A DNA stretch of 19,017 nucleotides from an uncultured bacterium (GTDB taxonomy: Bacteria; Bacillota; Clostridia; Oscillospirales; Ruminococcaceae), in the NCBI GenBank assembly GCA_905214265.1, contig CAJMLQ010000050.1, positions 1-19,017 on the forward strand, read 5' to 3'. Numbering within the stretch: the first letter of the stretch is position 1; the number at the start of each line of letters is the position of its first letter. This document shows, piece by piece, positions 1 through 6,322 of this stretch. Both the position numbers and the translations under genes were made by a program. The notes beneath the pieces are model-generated. The model was not told where the DNA came from and did no database searches. It saw nothing but the letters and a program-made list of their open reading frames with translations.

Positions 1-696
1 CGGCAAAAGCCGCAGGGTTTCCGTGAAGCGTTTCTGTAGCTCGGTAAAAAAGAACAGCGGTCCCCCCAGAAACGCCACCTTTCCCTGAATCGGGCGGCCC
101 TGAGCCAGTCCAGTGATAGTCTGATCTACTACCGCCTGAAAAATGCTGGCGGCGATGTCCTCCTTCCGGGCCCCCTGGTTCAAAAGAGGCTGGATGTCCG
201 ACTTGGCAAAAACGCCGCAGCGGGAGGCGATGGGGTAAATCTTCTCGTGTCGGGAGGAAAGCTCATTGAGCTCCTCCGGGCTAACATTTAAAAGGGAGGC
301 CATCTGGTCGATAAACGCCCCGGTTCCGCCGGCACAGGTGCCGTTCATTCGCTCTTCGACTCCCCCAGTGAGGAAAAGAATTTTCGCGTCCTCGCCGCCC
401 AGCTCGATTACGATGTCTATCCCATCGGCAAAACGGTCAACCGCCTTGCCGGTGGCGAAAACCTCCTGAACAAATTCAATTCCCGCCGCCTTGGCCAACC
501 CAAAACCGGCGGAACCGGACAGCGCTACTGTAAATTCTTCGTCACCAACTGCAGAAGCGGCGCTCCGGAGGATCTCCGCCGTCTTCTGGCGTACCTGAGA
601 AAAGTGCCGCTCATAATGTTTAAAAAGAAGCTCCTCCCCTTTCATTACCACGACCTTGACCGTGGTGGAGCCGATATCAATTCCCACACTTAACAT
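1..696 (-). CDS. 2-hydroxyacyl-CoA dehydratase activase-type ATPase (BadF/HgdC family), 3' part outside window
   Basis: The reading frame is open from the ATG at 696 to the window edge, giving 232 residues with no stop. It is an ASKHA-fold ATPase of the CoA-substrate activase family. Members use ATP hydrolysis and a [4Fe-4S] cluster held at a dimer interface to push an electron into 2-hydroxyacyl-CoA dehydratases or benzoyl-CoA reductases. Visible motifs are the phosphate loop GIDIGSTTVK (residues 5-14), IELGGEDAKI, and the two cluster cysteines in NGTCAGGTGAF (C121) and SRCGVFAKSD (C160). The wording after the first motif (YERHFS, FVQEV, IYPIASRCGVFAK) matches what I remember of the very long fused forms (about 1,400 residues: two activase domains plus DUF2229), so I expect a long protein continuing left. 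Start choice: GGAGG lies 6 nt upstream, inside the end of the TetR gene, and the two genes overlap by 7 nt, which suggests translational coupling. Family assignment is firm; the substrate is unknown. Confidence 0.88.
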   Translation of the reverse strand, partial: MLSVGIDIGSTTVKVVVMKGEELLFKHYERHFSQVRQKTAEILRSAASAVGDEEFTVALSGSAGFGLAKAAGIEFVQEVFATGKAVDRFADGIDIVIELGGEDAKILFLTGGVEERMNGTCAGGTGAFIDQMASLLNVSPEELNELSSRHEKIYPIASRCGVFAKSDIQPLLNQGARKEDIAASIFQAVVDQTITGLAQGRPIQGKVAFLGGPLFFFTELQKRFTETLRLLP

Positions 697-1319
697 TCCG
701 TTCCTCCATTCCCACTGCAGACAGGTGCGGCTGCGATCCCATTAAGAAGCATTGACAGCACCTGACGATTTTCCCGGCGAAAGGATGCAGCAAGTTCCGC
801 TTTCTGATCGTTTCTTTGACTGATGTATTTCAAATATTTGTCCTGCAAGTGATCCGTGGCCGCCAACAGCAACTCCAGCGCCATCTCGGGATCAGCGTCG
901 GGTCGAAGGGCACGTCCTTTTAAAAAGCGCTCCAGGCGTTCTTTTTTCAGAAGGACGACACGTTCGCGTAAAGCGGCAAGCTTCGAATCCACAACCTCTG
1001 CATTATGCAGCAGATCGGTGATAATCCGATGATGAAATGGATGCGCGACAAAAAAGAAAAGTTGGCGCTGGCAGATTTCGTCAAATTGACCGCGCAGGCC
1101 GTCCGCCGTTTCCAGATCGCAGATACATCGTTCCAATACCTCTGCAAACAGCTGCTGCTTGGTTTTGTAATAGTGAAACAGAAGGCCCTTGGAGATCTCC
1201 GCCTGCCGGCAGACGCGGTTTGTCGATGCGCCTTCATAGCCCCAGACCCCGAATTCTTCCAATGCAGCGTCTAGAATTCGCTCTCGGCTGTCCAGCGATC
1301 TTCCCTCTTCCTGATTCAT
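690..1319 (-). CDS. TetR/AcrR-family transcriptional regulator
   Basis: 209 residues, the usual length for this family. The N-terminal DNA-binding domain is clear: SRERILDAALEEFGVWGYEG (11-30), then the helix-turn-helix ASTNRVCRQAEISKGLLFHY (31-50) and the conserved YYKTKQQLF turn. The C-terminal ~140 residues are the helical ligand-binding and dimerisation part and do not reveal the ligand. The ATG at 1319 is preceded by GGAGAG at good spacing. It is the first gene of a two-gene unit. Its last codons (GAA TGT TAA) overlap the ATG of the activase gene, so the pair is almost certainly co-transcribed, and the regulator probably controls both itself and the activase. An acyl-CoA or organic-acid ligand would fit the partner gene but is only inference. 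Confidence 0.93.
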   Translation of the reverse strand: MNQEEGRSLDSRERILDAALEEFGVWGYEGASTNRVCRQAEISKGLLFHYYKTKQQLFAEVLERCICDLETADGLRGQFDEICQRQLFFFVAHPFHHRIITDLLHNAEVVDSKLAALRERVVLLKKERLERFLKGRALRPDADPEMALELLLAATDHLQDKYLKYISQRNDQKAELAASFRRENRQVLSMLLNGIAAAPVCSGNGGTEC

Positions 1320-1369
1320 GCTGTCTCTCCTTTTAAGCAGACTACTTCGGTATCGATTGCATGCTCTTT

Positions 1370-1398
1370 ATTATAACATAGAATTGACCGGGTGGTCT
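1370..1398 (-). promoter_or_regulatory. Promoter of the tetR-activase unit with candidate operator
   Basis: Reading leftwards, a perfect extended -10 (TGT TATAAT) has its hexamer at 1375-1370. A weak -35 (AGACCA) lies 17 bp upstream. An inverted repeat GACC-gggt-GGTC (1386-1397) covers the -35 and spacer, where an autoregulating TetR protein would bind. The arms are only 4 bp, so the operator is tentative; the -10 is strong. Confidence 0.6.
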
Positions 1399-1464
1399 AT
1401 ACGCACTCTGAACAAAACATCCTATTCCAGAGTCGTTTTTTTGCGCTTTCCCACGATTTTTGGT

Positions 1465-1495
1465 AAAAGAAAAACAGGACCAAACTGGTCCTGTT
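1465..1495 (-). terminator. Intrinsic terminator after the SIMPL lipoprotein gene
   Basis: A perfect 10-bp stem (AACAGGACCA at 1473-1482 pairing with TGGTCCTGTT at 1486-1495) with a 3-nt loop. On the minus strand it is followed by TTTTTCTTTT. It ends the tcdA-to-SIMPL unit before the TetR promoter. Confidence 0.88.
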
Positions 1496-1592
1496 GAAAG
1501 TAATACGGTTTTTGTACCTTATTGAAAAAAGTCGAGAAAGTTTGCGCCATTTAGGGAAAACTTACAACTTACAGCCGAAGGGAGGAGCAGTC

Positions 1593-2327
1593 TTATTGAA
1601 TGACAAAGTCTACGCATACCTGTGCGGCTACCCGCAGTTCTCCGGGTTGAACAGAGGACATGGACATTTCCGCTGCATCAGCCAAAAGAGCTTTTGCATT
1701 TGTGTAGCGCCCTGACTGATCAGCCAAATATTCCTGCACATTCGCAATACCGCTGATGGTGCAGCCACCAGCCTTCGCGATGGCTTCCGCCTTTGTACGG
1801 GCGTTTTGGACCGCAAGCTCCAGGGCCTGCTGATAGGATTCGTCATAGCGGCTGGACTGATACGTGACAGACTGTACCTGGTTGACCCCGGCGCTGACAG
1901 AATCCTCCAGTAGCTTTCCCACCAGGTCGATGGGAAGGTCGGAAACCGTTAAAGTCGCAGACATTTCGTAACCAACCAGCTTTTGATAATTCTGGCTCCA
2001 GTCATACTGCGGCGAGAGATTCAGCCGGGTCGTCTGAATCGAGGACTCCTCCACTCCCAGAGCTTTCAGCGCCTCTACAACTGCCGCTACGGCCTCGCTA
2101 TTTTGTTGGCGGCAGGTTTCCGCGTCTGCCGCCTCTGTGGTAACGCCATAGACGACCTCCGCCATATCCGGTTCCACCCGGACCTCCTCTGCAGCTGTTA
2201 CCGTAATCACATGAGTTTCCGAGTTTACAAGCTGGACAGACTGCGGCACCGTTCCGCAGCCGGATAAAGGCATCACCGCTGCCATAACGATTCCCGCACA
2301 TCGTTTCACATGGACCCGCCGTTTCAT
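1593..2327 (-). CDS. SIMPL-domain (DUF541, YggE-like) lipoprotein
   Basis: 244 residues. The N-terminus is a lipoprotein signal: basic MKRRVHVKRC, a hydrophobic stretch, and the lipobox LSGC with Cys24 as the expected lipidated residue. The mature part matches the SIMPL/YggE fold: the opening ITVTAAEEVRVEPDMAEVVY, the middle segment with YEMSATLTVSD, and the helix LAVQNARTKAEAIAKAGG that is typical of the family. The function of the family is poorly defined; members are periplasmic or membrane-anchored, and E. coli YggE is linked to oxidative stress. Here the protein should sit on the outer face of the cytoplasmic membrane. AAAGGA lies 9 nt before the ATG. It is the last gene of the tcdA-AKR-HAD unit, 78 nt after the HAD gene, and is followed by a strong terminator. 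I see no separate promoter in that gap. Confidence 0.88.
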   Translation of the reverse strand: MKRRVHVKRCAGIVMAAVMPLSGCGTVPQSVQLVNSETHVITVTAAEEVRVEPDMAEVVYGVTTEAADAETCRQQNSEAVAAVVEALKALGVEESSIQTTRLNLSPQYDWSQNYQKLVGYEMSATLTVSDLPIDLVGKLLEDSVSAGVNQVQSVTYQSSRYDESYQQALELAVQNARTKAEAIAKAGGCTISGIANVQEYLADQSGRYTNAKALLADAAEMSMSSVQPGELRVAAQVCVDFVIQ

Positions 2328-2405
2328 CTGAACACATCCTTTCCGAAAAAAGAAGAACTATTTGTTTTAAATGTGGCAGATTTTAGGCGATCTGTTGCAA
2401 AAAAA

Positions 2406-3236
2406 TTAAAGTAAAAACATATCGATGATTTTTTGGATCGCGTCCTCATCGTTGGAGGCATCAAGCACCAGGTTCGCCTTTTGACGCACCGGCTCCTCGG
2501 CGTTGCGGACAGCGATGCCAAGACCAGCTTCTTCGATCATGGAAAGATCGTTGAATCCGTCGCCGACGCAGATCACCTCTTCCATGGGGATCCCAAGCCG
2601 CGCTGCCAGCTGAGCTACGGCATGGCCCTTTCGGGCGCTGGCTCCCACATACTCCGCAAGGGAGGGCGGCATGATATAGCCCAGAGCCTCCGGCGGGCAG
2701 ACCGGTTCCATCCGACTGATGAAGTCAAAGGCGTAGTTGGGCTGATCCGAAAGAAAAAGCAACTTGGTAATCTCCCCCTGAATTTCCCGCAGGTCTTCCG
2801 GCAAGGGGAGCAGCTCCAAGCCGAAACGCTCCTCATACAGACGCTCTGCCGTCGGGCTGCGATAATAGACCGCCTTGGTGGTGCAAAGACGGATACGCTG
2901 CGGTCTCAGATCCTCCGGAAAGGAAGCGGCCTGCCAGACCAAGCGGGCCGCCGCGTCTACGGGCAGATAATTTCCCTCCAGAATCTTCAGAGAAGCGGCA
3001 TCTACCAGCATGGCCCCACTACAACATATGTAGCAATTTCCCGGATAATTCAGCCCCAGCTCTTCCCCAAGGGCTGCGACGCCTTCCACAGGGGAACGGC
3101 CGGAGCAAAGAACGATGGGGATCCCGCGTTCTGTAGCACGGCGGATGGCGTCTCTGTTTCCAGGCGAGACGGCGCCTTGGGTCGTAAAAAGGGTTCCGTC
3201 CAGATCGGTGGCCAGCATTCGGTAAGAGGGAGGCAT
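2406..3236 (-). CDS. Cof-type HAD-IIB phosphatase
   Basis: 276 residues from the ATG at 3236. All four HAD motifs are present. Motif I is DLDGTL (nucleophile D11, acid/base D13), motif II is LCSGR (S45), motif III is ARKGHAV (K203) and motif IV is GDGFNDLSMI (D226 and D230). The cap between motifs II and III is the large C2B type. Family members dephosphorylate sugar phosphates, nucleotides, pyridoxal phosphate or FMN, and the substrate cannot be read from sequence. A longer frame is open to 3350, but it would run through the palindrome and into the preceding reductase gene. The 3236 ATG has AAAGGA 8 nt upstream and puts motif I at the normal distance from the N-terminus. It is the third protein gene of the tcdA unit. 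Confidence 0.92.
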   Translation of the reverse strand: MPPSYRMLATDLDGTLFTTQGAVSPGNRDAIRRATERGIPIVLCSGRSPVEGVAALGEELGLNYPGNCYICCSGAMLVDAASLKILEGNYLPVDAAARLVWQAASFPEDLRPQRIRLCTTKAVYYRSPTAERLYEERFGLELLPLPEDLREIQGEITKLLFLSDQPNYAFDFISRMEPVCPPEALGYIMPPSLAEYVGASARKGHAVAQLAARLGIPMEEVICVGDGFNDLSMIEEAGLGIAVRNAEEPVRQKANLVLDASNDEDAIQKIIDMFLL

Positions 3237-3270
3237 GTTGTTCGTCCTTTCTGTCGTGGTTTTGCAGGAA

Positions 3271-3304
3271 GATTCCCCGGCACGCCGCGGCGTGCCGGGG
3301 AATC
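3271..3304. repeat. Perfect 34-bp palindrome between the reductase and HAD genes
   Basis: Two 17-base arms (GATTCCCCGGCACGCCG and its exact complement) meet with no spacer, 4 bp after the reductase stop. As RNA it would form a very stable GC-rich hairpin. No U-tract follows on either strand, so it is not a standard intrinsic terminator. It could be an mRNA-stability or attenuation element, or a protein-binding palindrome. Confidence 0.85.
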
Positions 3305-3307
3305 CGG

Positions 3308-4225
3308 TCATGGCAGTCTGTTTCCGGCTGCCTTGTAGATTTCGTACCATTCCTTCCGAGAGAGCGAAATCCGGGAGGCGGCGCAGATTTCCCGGAGGCG
3401 GGCAGCGTTAGTCGTCCCCACGATCGGCTGCATCTTCGCCGGGTGGCGGAGGATCCAGGCGATGGCCACGGCGGAACTGGTGACGCCCTGCTCCTCAGCG
3501 ATGCGGTCCAGAACCGCGTTCAGTTCCGGATACCGGTCGTTTCCGATGAAAACACCCTCAAAAAAGCCGTATTGAAAAGGGGACCACGCCTGGATGGTTA
3601 CGTTGTTCAGACGGCAGTACTCCAAAATAGAGCCATCCATATCCCGGGAAGGATCGATTTTCATGTTGACGTTCAGGCCAGAGTCGATCATGCCGGTATG
3701 GCAGATGGAAAACTGCAGCTGATTGACCAGGAGCTTTTCCCCGTCCAGAGAATGGTTCAGCAGCTCCATCTGCAGAGGTTTCTGATTGCTGACGCCGAAA
3801 TGCCGGACCTTTCCGCTGTCACGAAGGGCCGCGAACGCCTCGGCGACCTCTTCCGGCTCCATTAGGGTGTCGGGGCGGTGAAGCAGGAGAAAATCCACGT
3901 AATCGGTTTTCAGACGGCGGAGGCTCCCCTCCACCGAACGGAGAATGTGCTCCTTGGAAAAGTCATACATGCCATCGTGGATGGCGCATTTCGTCTGGAT
4001 TTGGATTTTTTCCCGGACCGAGGGACACATGCCCACCGCCTGGGCAAAAACCTCTTCCGACCGGCCGCCACCATAAATGTCGGCGTGATCAAAAAAATCG
4101 ATTTCCTCCTCCAGGGCGGTGCGCACCAGCGTCTCCGCCGCTTTCGGTTCCAGGCTGCTGATCCGCATGCAACCCAGGGAAATCTCCGAAGCGGGAAACT
4201 TCCCGCCGATTAAAAGCTGATTCAT
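3308..4225 (-). CDS. Aldo/keto reductase, YdhF-like
   Basis: 305 residues, normal for the superfamily. It is a cytosolic (beta/alpha)8-barrel NADPH-dependent oxidoreductase. The catalytic tetrad can be read as D46 and Y51 in FFDHADIYG, K79 in QTKCAI and H116 in LLLHRPD. The middle and end (GKVRHFGVSN, AIAWILRHPAKMQPIVGT) resemble the YdhF branch, whose physiological substrate is not established. The start is set by AAAGGAG, which forms the last codons of tcdA, so the two genes are separated by only 5 nt and are certainly on one transcript. The downstream palindrome begins 4 bp after the stop. Family assignment is firm; substrate unknown. Confidence 0.93.
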   Translation of the reverse strand: MNQLLIGGKFPASEISLGCMRISSLEPKAAETLVRTALEEEIDFFDHADIYGGGRSEEVFAQAVGMCPSVREKIQIQTKCAIHDGMYDFSKEHILRSVEGSLRRLKTDYVDFLLLHRPDTLMEPEEVAEAFAALRDSGKVRHFGVSNQKPLQMELLNHSLDGEKLLVNQLQFSICHTGMIDSGLNVNMKIDPSRDMDGSILEYCRLNNVTIQAWSPFQYGFFEGVFIGNDRYPELNAVLDRIAEEQGVTSSAVAIAWILRHPAKMQPIVGTTNAARLREICAASRISLSRKEWYEIYKAAGNRLP

Positions 4226-4230
4226 TGCTG

Positions 4231-4956
4231 CTACTCCTTTCGTTTGTCACCATTATCCAACAGGTCCTGGACAATCCGGCTGGCCATGAGAAATCCCGCA
4301 GCAGGCGGGCAGAAGGAAATGCTTCCCGGCGCGTAGCGTCCAGTCCCCTCCACCACCGTTTTGGCGGGCGTTTCAGTGGAATACATCACCGGCTGGCCGG
4401 AGATGCCTCTTTTTTTCAGTTCTCGCCGCATGACACGAGCCAAGCCGCAGCCGCCGGAGTTCACCGTATCCTCGATCGTTCCGATGCGGAAGGCGGACGG
4501 ATCCAGCCGGTTCCCCGTCCCAAGGGCCATCAGCAGCGGGACGCTGCGGGAATGGCAGGCTTCTGCCAGGTGGAGCTTAGCGGTGACCATGTCGATGCAG
4601 TCGGCCACGTAGTCTGGGCGGCAGGCGAAAAGACGGTCCGCTGTTTCCGCAGAATAAAGCATCTCCAGTGCTTCCACACGGCAGGCGGGGTTGATAGAGA
4701 GTATTCGATCCCGGCAGGCGAACGCTTTACTCATCCCCACTGTGGCAGTTGTCGCAATCAGCTGCCGGTTCAGGTTGCTCCAATCCACAGTGTCGTGATC
4801 CACTAAAATCAGCGTGCCGATACCGGTCCGGCAGAGCGCTTCCGCACAGGCACCTCCGACGCCGCCGAGACCAATCACAGCGACACAGGCACCCTCGAGC
4901 GTCTGGCACGCATCCTCGCCGAGAAACAGACGCTGCCGGCAAAGCCAATCCTCCAT
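4231..4956 (-). CDS. tcdA: tRNA threonylcarbamoyladenosine dehydratase (TcdA, ThiF/E1-like)
   Basis: 241 residues. Known TcdA enzymes use ATP to convert t6A37 of ANN-decoding tRNAs to its cyclic form (ct6A), which strengthens decoding. The sequence has the E1-like nucleotide-binding loop VAVIGLGGVGG (25-35), the acidic residue D53 in LVDHDTVDWSN, and NLNRQ (61-65). The TcdA-specific C-terminal half includes LARVMRRELKKRGISG, VMYSTETP and a final SISFCPPAAGFLMAS in place of the usual FVPSVxG. The ATG at 4956 has AAGGGGAG 7 nt upstream. The gene starts only ~27 bp after the hairpin that follows the 6S-like RNA, and there is no room for a promoter of its own. Expression therefore depends on read-through from the RNA gene. 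AKR, HAD and SIMPL genes follow in the same direction. Confidence 0.92.
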   Translation of the reverse strand: MEDWLCRQRLFLGEDACQTLEGACVAVIGLGGVGGACAEALCRTGIGTLILVDHDTVDWSNLNRQLIATTATVGMSKAFACRDRILSINPACRVEALEMLYSAETADRLFACRPDYVADCIDMVTAKLHLAEACHSRSVPLLMALGTGNRLDPSAFRIGTIEDTVNSGGCGLARVMRRELKKRGISGQPVMYSTETPAKTVVEGTGRYAPGSISFCPPAAGFLMASRIVQDLLDNGDKRKE

Positions 4957-4983
4957 ACCGCAACTCCCCTTCCGATTAAAACA

Positions 4984-5026
4984 AAATCCCCCGCCTGCAG
5001 CGGGGGATTTTTCCTGCGAAAGCAGG
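4984..5026 (-). terminator. Tandem hairpins / leaky terminator between 6S-like RNA and tcdA
   Basis: On the minus strand a small CCTGC-tttc-GCAGG hairpin (5026-5013) is followed by an 11-bp GC-rich stem (5010-5000 pairing with 4994-4984), whose closing T-run continues as TGTTTTAA. The second hairpin looks like an intrinsic terminator. Because tcdA begins just beyond it, termination should be partial. Confidence 0.8.
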
Positions 5027-5032
5027 TTTTTT

Positions 5033-5232
5033 GAAAAATTACTCCACCTTGCCGTCGTACAGTGACATAAACCCGCTTCTCAGCAGGTGGGTAACCGCCC
5101 ATATACATCGCGCTCCCTTCGTCCGGCCGAAGCCAGGAGGTCTGCATCCCGCATACGGAGCTAAGTCCCCTATTATATCAATGTTCGGATTTAAAACAAC
5201 TGTACTTGCTCGTACAAGGCAGACGTTTTTCT
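5033..5232 (-). ncRNA. ssrS: Probable 6S RNA
   Basis: About 200 nt, transcribed leftwards from a perfect consensus promoter, with no convincing ORF. The ends pair as 6S RNA ends do. GAAAAA near the 5' end pairs with UUUUUC at 5038-5033, and UCUGCCUUG pairs fully with CAAGGUGGA. After an internal loop GUACAGU pairs with ACUGUAC. The apical arm closes with a C(UUCG)G tetraloop inside CUGGCUUCGGCCGG, on a GCUCC/GGGAGC stem. The large unpaired middle and the side hairpin ACCC...GGGU fit the 6S central bubble. 6S RNA binds sigma-A RNA polymerase by imitating an open promoter. I inferred this by hand-folding; an Rfam RF00013 scan would settle it. The exact ends are estimates from the promoter and the closing helix. 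Confidence 0.72.
5172..5199 (-). promoter_or_regulatory. Possible internal promoter inside the 6S-like gene
   Basis: Inside the RNA-coding DNA there is an extended -10, TGA TATAAT (hexamer 5177-5172), with TTGTTT 16 bp upstream (5199-5194). It could start a second leftward transcript. It lies before the tandem hairpins, so it would not by itself bypass them. It may only reflect the promoter-like central bubble of the RNA. Confidence 0.35.
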
Positions 5233-5239
5233 GAAACAT

Positions 5240-5268
5240 ATTATAGCGAAAAGCCCCAATTTTGTCAA
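5240..5268 (-). promoter_or_regulatory. Consensus sigma-A promoter of the 6S-like RNA
   Basis: TTGACA (5268-5263), a 17-bp spacer and TATAAT (5245-5240): a perfect match to the sigma-70/sigma-A consensus, reading leftwards. The expected start is near 5232. It lies 25-53 bp downstream of the DUF1292 stop. Such strength suits an abundant structural RNA. Confidence 0.92.
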
Positions 5269-5292
5269 GTGCATTTTTCTGGAAAATAGAAA

Positions 5293-5637
5293 TTATTCCT
5301 CTTCCTCTGCGCCATCCAGTTCTTCCAGCTCCTCATCCTCATCGAATTCACCGTCAAAGAGCTTGTTCAGGCGGTCAATGAAGAGATTGCCGATCCGCTC
5401 ATATTCGTCGTCGTCATCAATGGAAGCCATCATTTCCTCGCCGTCAACGATTTCCGACGTCAAAACGACCAGCTCGCCGTCGTCCTCCACCTGCTGTTCC
5501 GGATCGTCATAAACTGGAACCAAAGCGAAATACTGCTTCCCATCTACTTCCATCGCATCGAGCATTTCAGAGGTCTGCTCCACGCCTTCCTCATCGACCA
5601 GGGTATACAGATTGGCCTCGTCAAATTTGTCAGCCAT
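5293..5637 (-). CDS. DUF1292 acidic protein
   Basis: 114 residues, very acidic, with runs such as SIDDDDEYERI in the middle and FDEDEELEELDGAEEEE at the end. The pattern YTLVDEEG...FEXLDAMEVDGKQYFALVPVYD...GELVVLTSE is that of DUF1292/YrzB-like proteins, small cytosolic proteins of Firmicutes with unknown function. In many relatives the gene sits near the Holliday-junction resolvase yqgF/ruvX and IreB-like genes; here it stands alone. The frame is open to 5730, but the ATG at 5637 has GGAGG 5 nt upstream and begins the conserved part, while the ATG at 5649 is only 3 nt from its purine-rich stretch. It has its own promoter. I see no clear terminator after it, so it may read into the 6S-like gene. 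Confidence 0.88.
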   Translation of the reverse strand: MADKFDEANLYTLVDEEGVEQTSEMLDAMEVDGKQYFALVPVYDDPEQQVEDDGELVVLTSEIVDGEEMMASIDDDDEYERIGNLFIDRLNKLFDGEFDEDEELEELDGAEEEE

Positions 5638-5701
5638 AATGTCCTCCATAATCTCCCTGCCACAGCAGGTTTCAATCAGCGTTCCATGCGCCGTTATTTT
5701 T

Positions 5702-5730
5702 ATTTTAACCCGGATATCCGGTAAAGTCAA
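5702..5730 (-). promoter_or_regulatory. Promoter of the DUF1292 gene with palindromic spacer
   Basis: TTGACT (5730-5725), 17 bp, TAAAAT (5707-5702), reading leftwards. The spacer holds a perfect 12-bp palindrome, CCGGATATCCGG (5710-5721), placed where a repressor or spacer-binding activator could act. Confidence 0.82.
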
Positions 5731-5798
5731 GCAAGTTTTGTAAATTCTATATTTTGAATATATAAACTATATTTTTTCTGATTTTTATAAAAAAACAG

Positions 5799-5827
5799 TT
5801 GACTTTACCTAATTTCTCTGCTATACT
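5799..5827 (+). promoter_or_regulatory. Rightward promoter of the orphan unit
   Basis: TTGACT (5799-5804), a 17-bp spacer and TATACT (5822-5827). The start is expected near 5834. Its -35 region TTGACTTTACC is the exact 11-bp inverse of the -35 region of the DUF1292 promoter, which points the other way. Confidence 0.75.
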
Positions 5828-5893
5828 ATAGCCATAGAAGATAATCAAACGACAAAAATGAGAAGACAAGATGAAAGTAAAGGGGTGATTCCG

Positions 5894-5944
5894 ATGGACA
5901 GTATTGAGTGTTCGTTCGTCAGGATCAACGGTGAGCATTCGTAA
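5894..5944 (+). CDS. Possible 16-residue peptide ORF
   Basis: An ATG-initiated ORF, MDSIECSFVRINGEHS, preceded by AAAGGGGTGAT at ideal spacing, which is one of the best ribosome sites in the window. It lies ~60 nt after the predicted transcription start. It could be a leader or regulatory peptide, a small functional peptide, or the broken start of a longer gene. No family was recognised, and coding potential cannot be judged at this length. Confidence 0.35.
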   Translation: MDSIECSFVRINGEHS

Positions 5945-6322
5945 GGAACCTCCTATTTTAGTGAATTGTCTGGCAATCATTCGGCAAGCAATTGTTTCGT
6001 GATATTGAGTATGTTCCATTCCGGAATGTCTTTCGGAAAAATGTAATTTCTGCTCGAACCACAGGGGCAAGTAGACTTGATTCATTGGTTTCCATAAACA
6101 TTCGGACAAAAAGGCTGTTTGCCTTGCTGATTTCTTACGATTTGATGAGCGCGTTGATTATTTTCTATTTCGCATAGGCCGTTGAGCCTGATGGATCGTT
6201 CAAACTCCGAATTTTCAAATACCGGTGAAAAGTCCAATCGCATATTCAGAATTTATTGTGTTTGGAGTGAGTCCACCCGAAACGTTTGCGTAAGCGAAAA
6301 CGCAAAAAGATGAATTATACTG

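Larger units (their letters stand above)
5738..6322 (+). other. AT-rich orphan transcription unit, no recognised protein gene
   Basis: This ~585-bp stretch is visibly richer in A and T than the genes around it. It carries a rightward promoter (5799-5827), a strong ribosome site before a 16-codon ORF (5894-5944), and ends at the hairpin at 6323-6352. The rest is closed by stops in all three rightward frames except a 61-codon frame (5992-6177) that begins with TTG and has a hydrophobic C-terminus (LFALLISYDLMSALIIFYFA). That frame has no good ribosome site. Local structure includes the palindrome CATTCCGGAATG (6017-6028) and the hairpin AAGGC-tgttt-GCCTT near 6110-6125. It could be a ~500-nt structured RNA, an mRNA for one or more very small proteins, or a decayed mobile gene. 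I cannot choose between these. Confidence 0.5.

Noticed and set aside
1405..1440. ACTCTG/CAGAGT inverted repeat followed by a T-run, rightwards
   Set aside because: It resembles a weak terminator, but no rightward gene ends here and the stem is only 6 bp. It may be part of the TetR control region but that cannot be supported.
1494..1715. 73-codon rightward frame over the SIMPL terminator and gene end
   Set aside because: It begins in the terminator stem and overlaps the coding end of the SIMPL gene. The purine-rich GGGAGGAG at ~1581 is not followed by a useful start.
2433..3338. 301-codon rightward frame opposite the HAD gene
   Set aside because: The minus strand here carries all four HAD motifs. 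The rightward frame has no recognisable domain and is a by-product of GC-rich codon use.
3237..3350. N-terminal extension of the HAD protein by 38 residues
   Set aside because: It would run through the palindrome and into the reductase gene. The ATG at 3236 has its own ribosome site and the normal distance to motif I.
5031..5239. Short frames on both strands across the 6S-like gene
   Set aside because: The sequence is better explained by extensive complementary pairing of a structured RNA. The frames lack ribosome sites and known domains.
5747..6109. 120-codon leftward frame across the AT-rich region
   Set aside because: No ribosome site, no recognisable domain, an AT-rich C-terminal composition typical of translated intergenic DNA, and it reads through two promoters.
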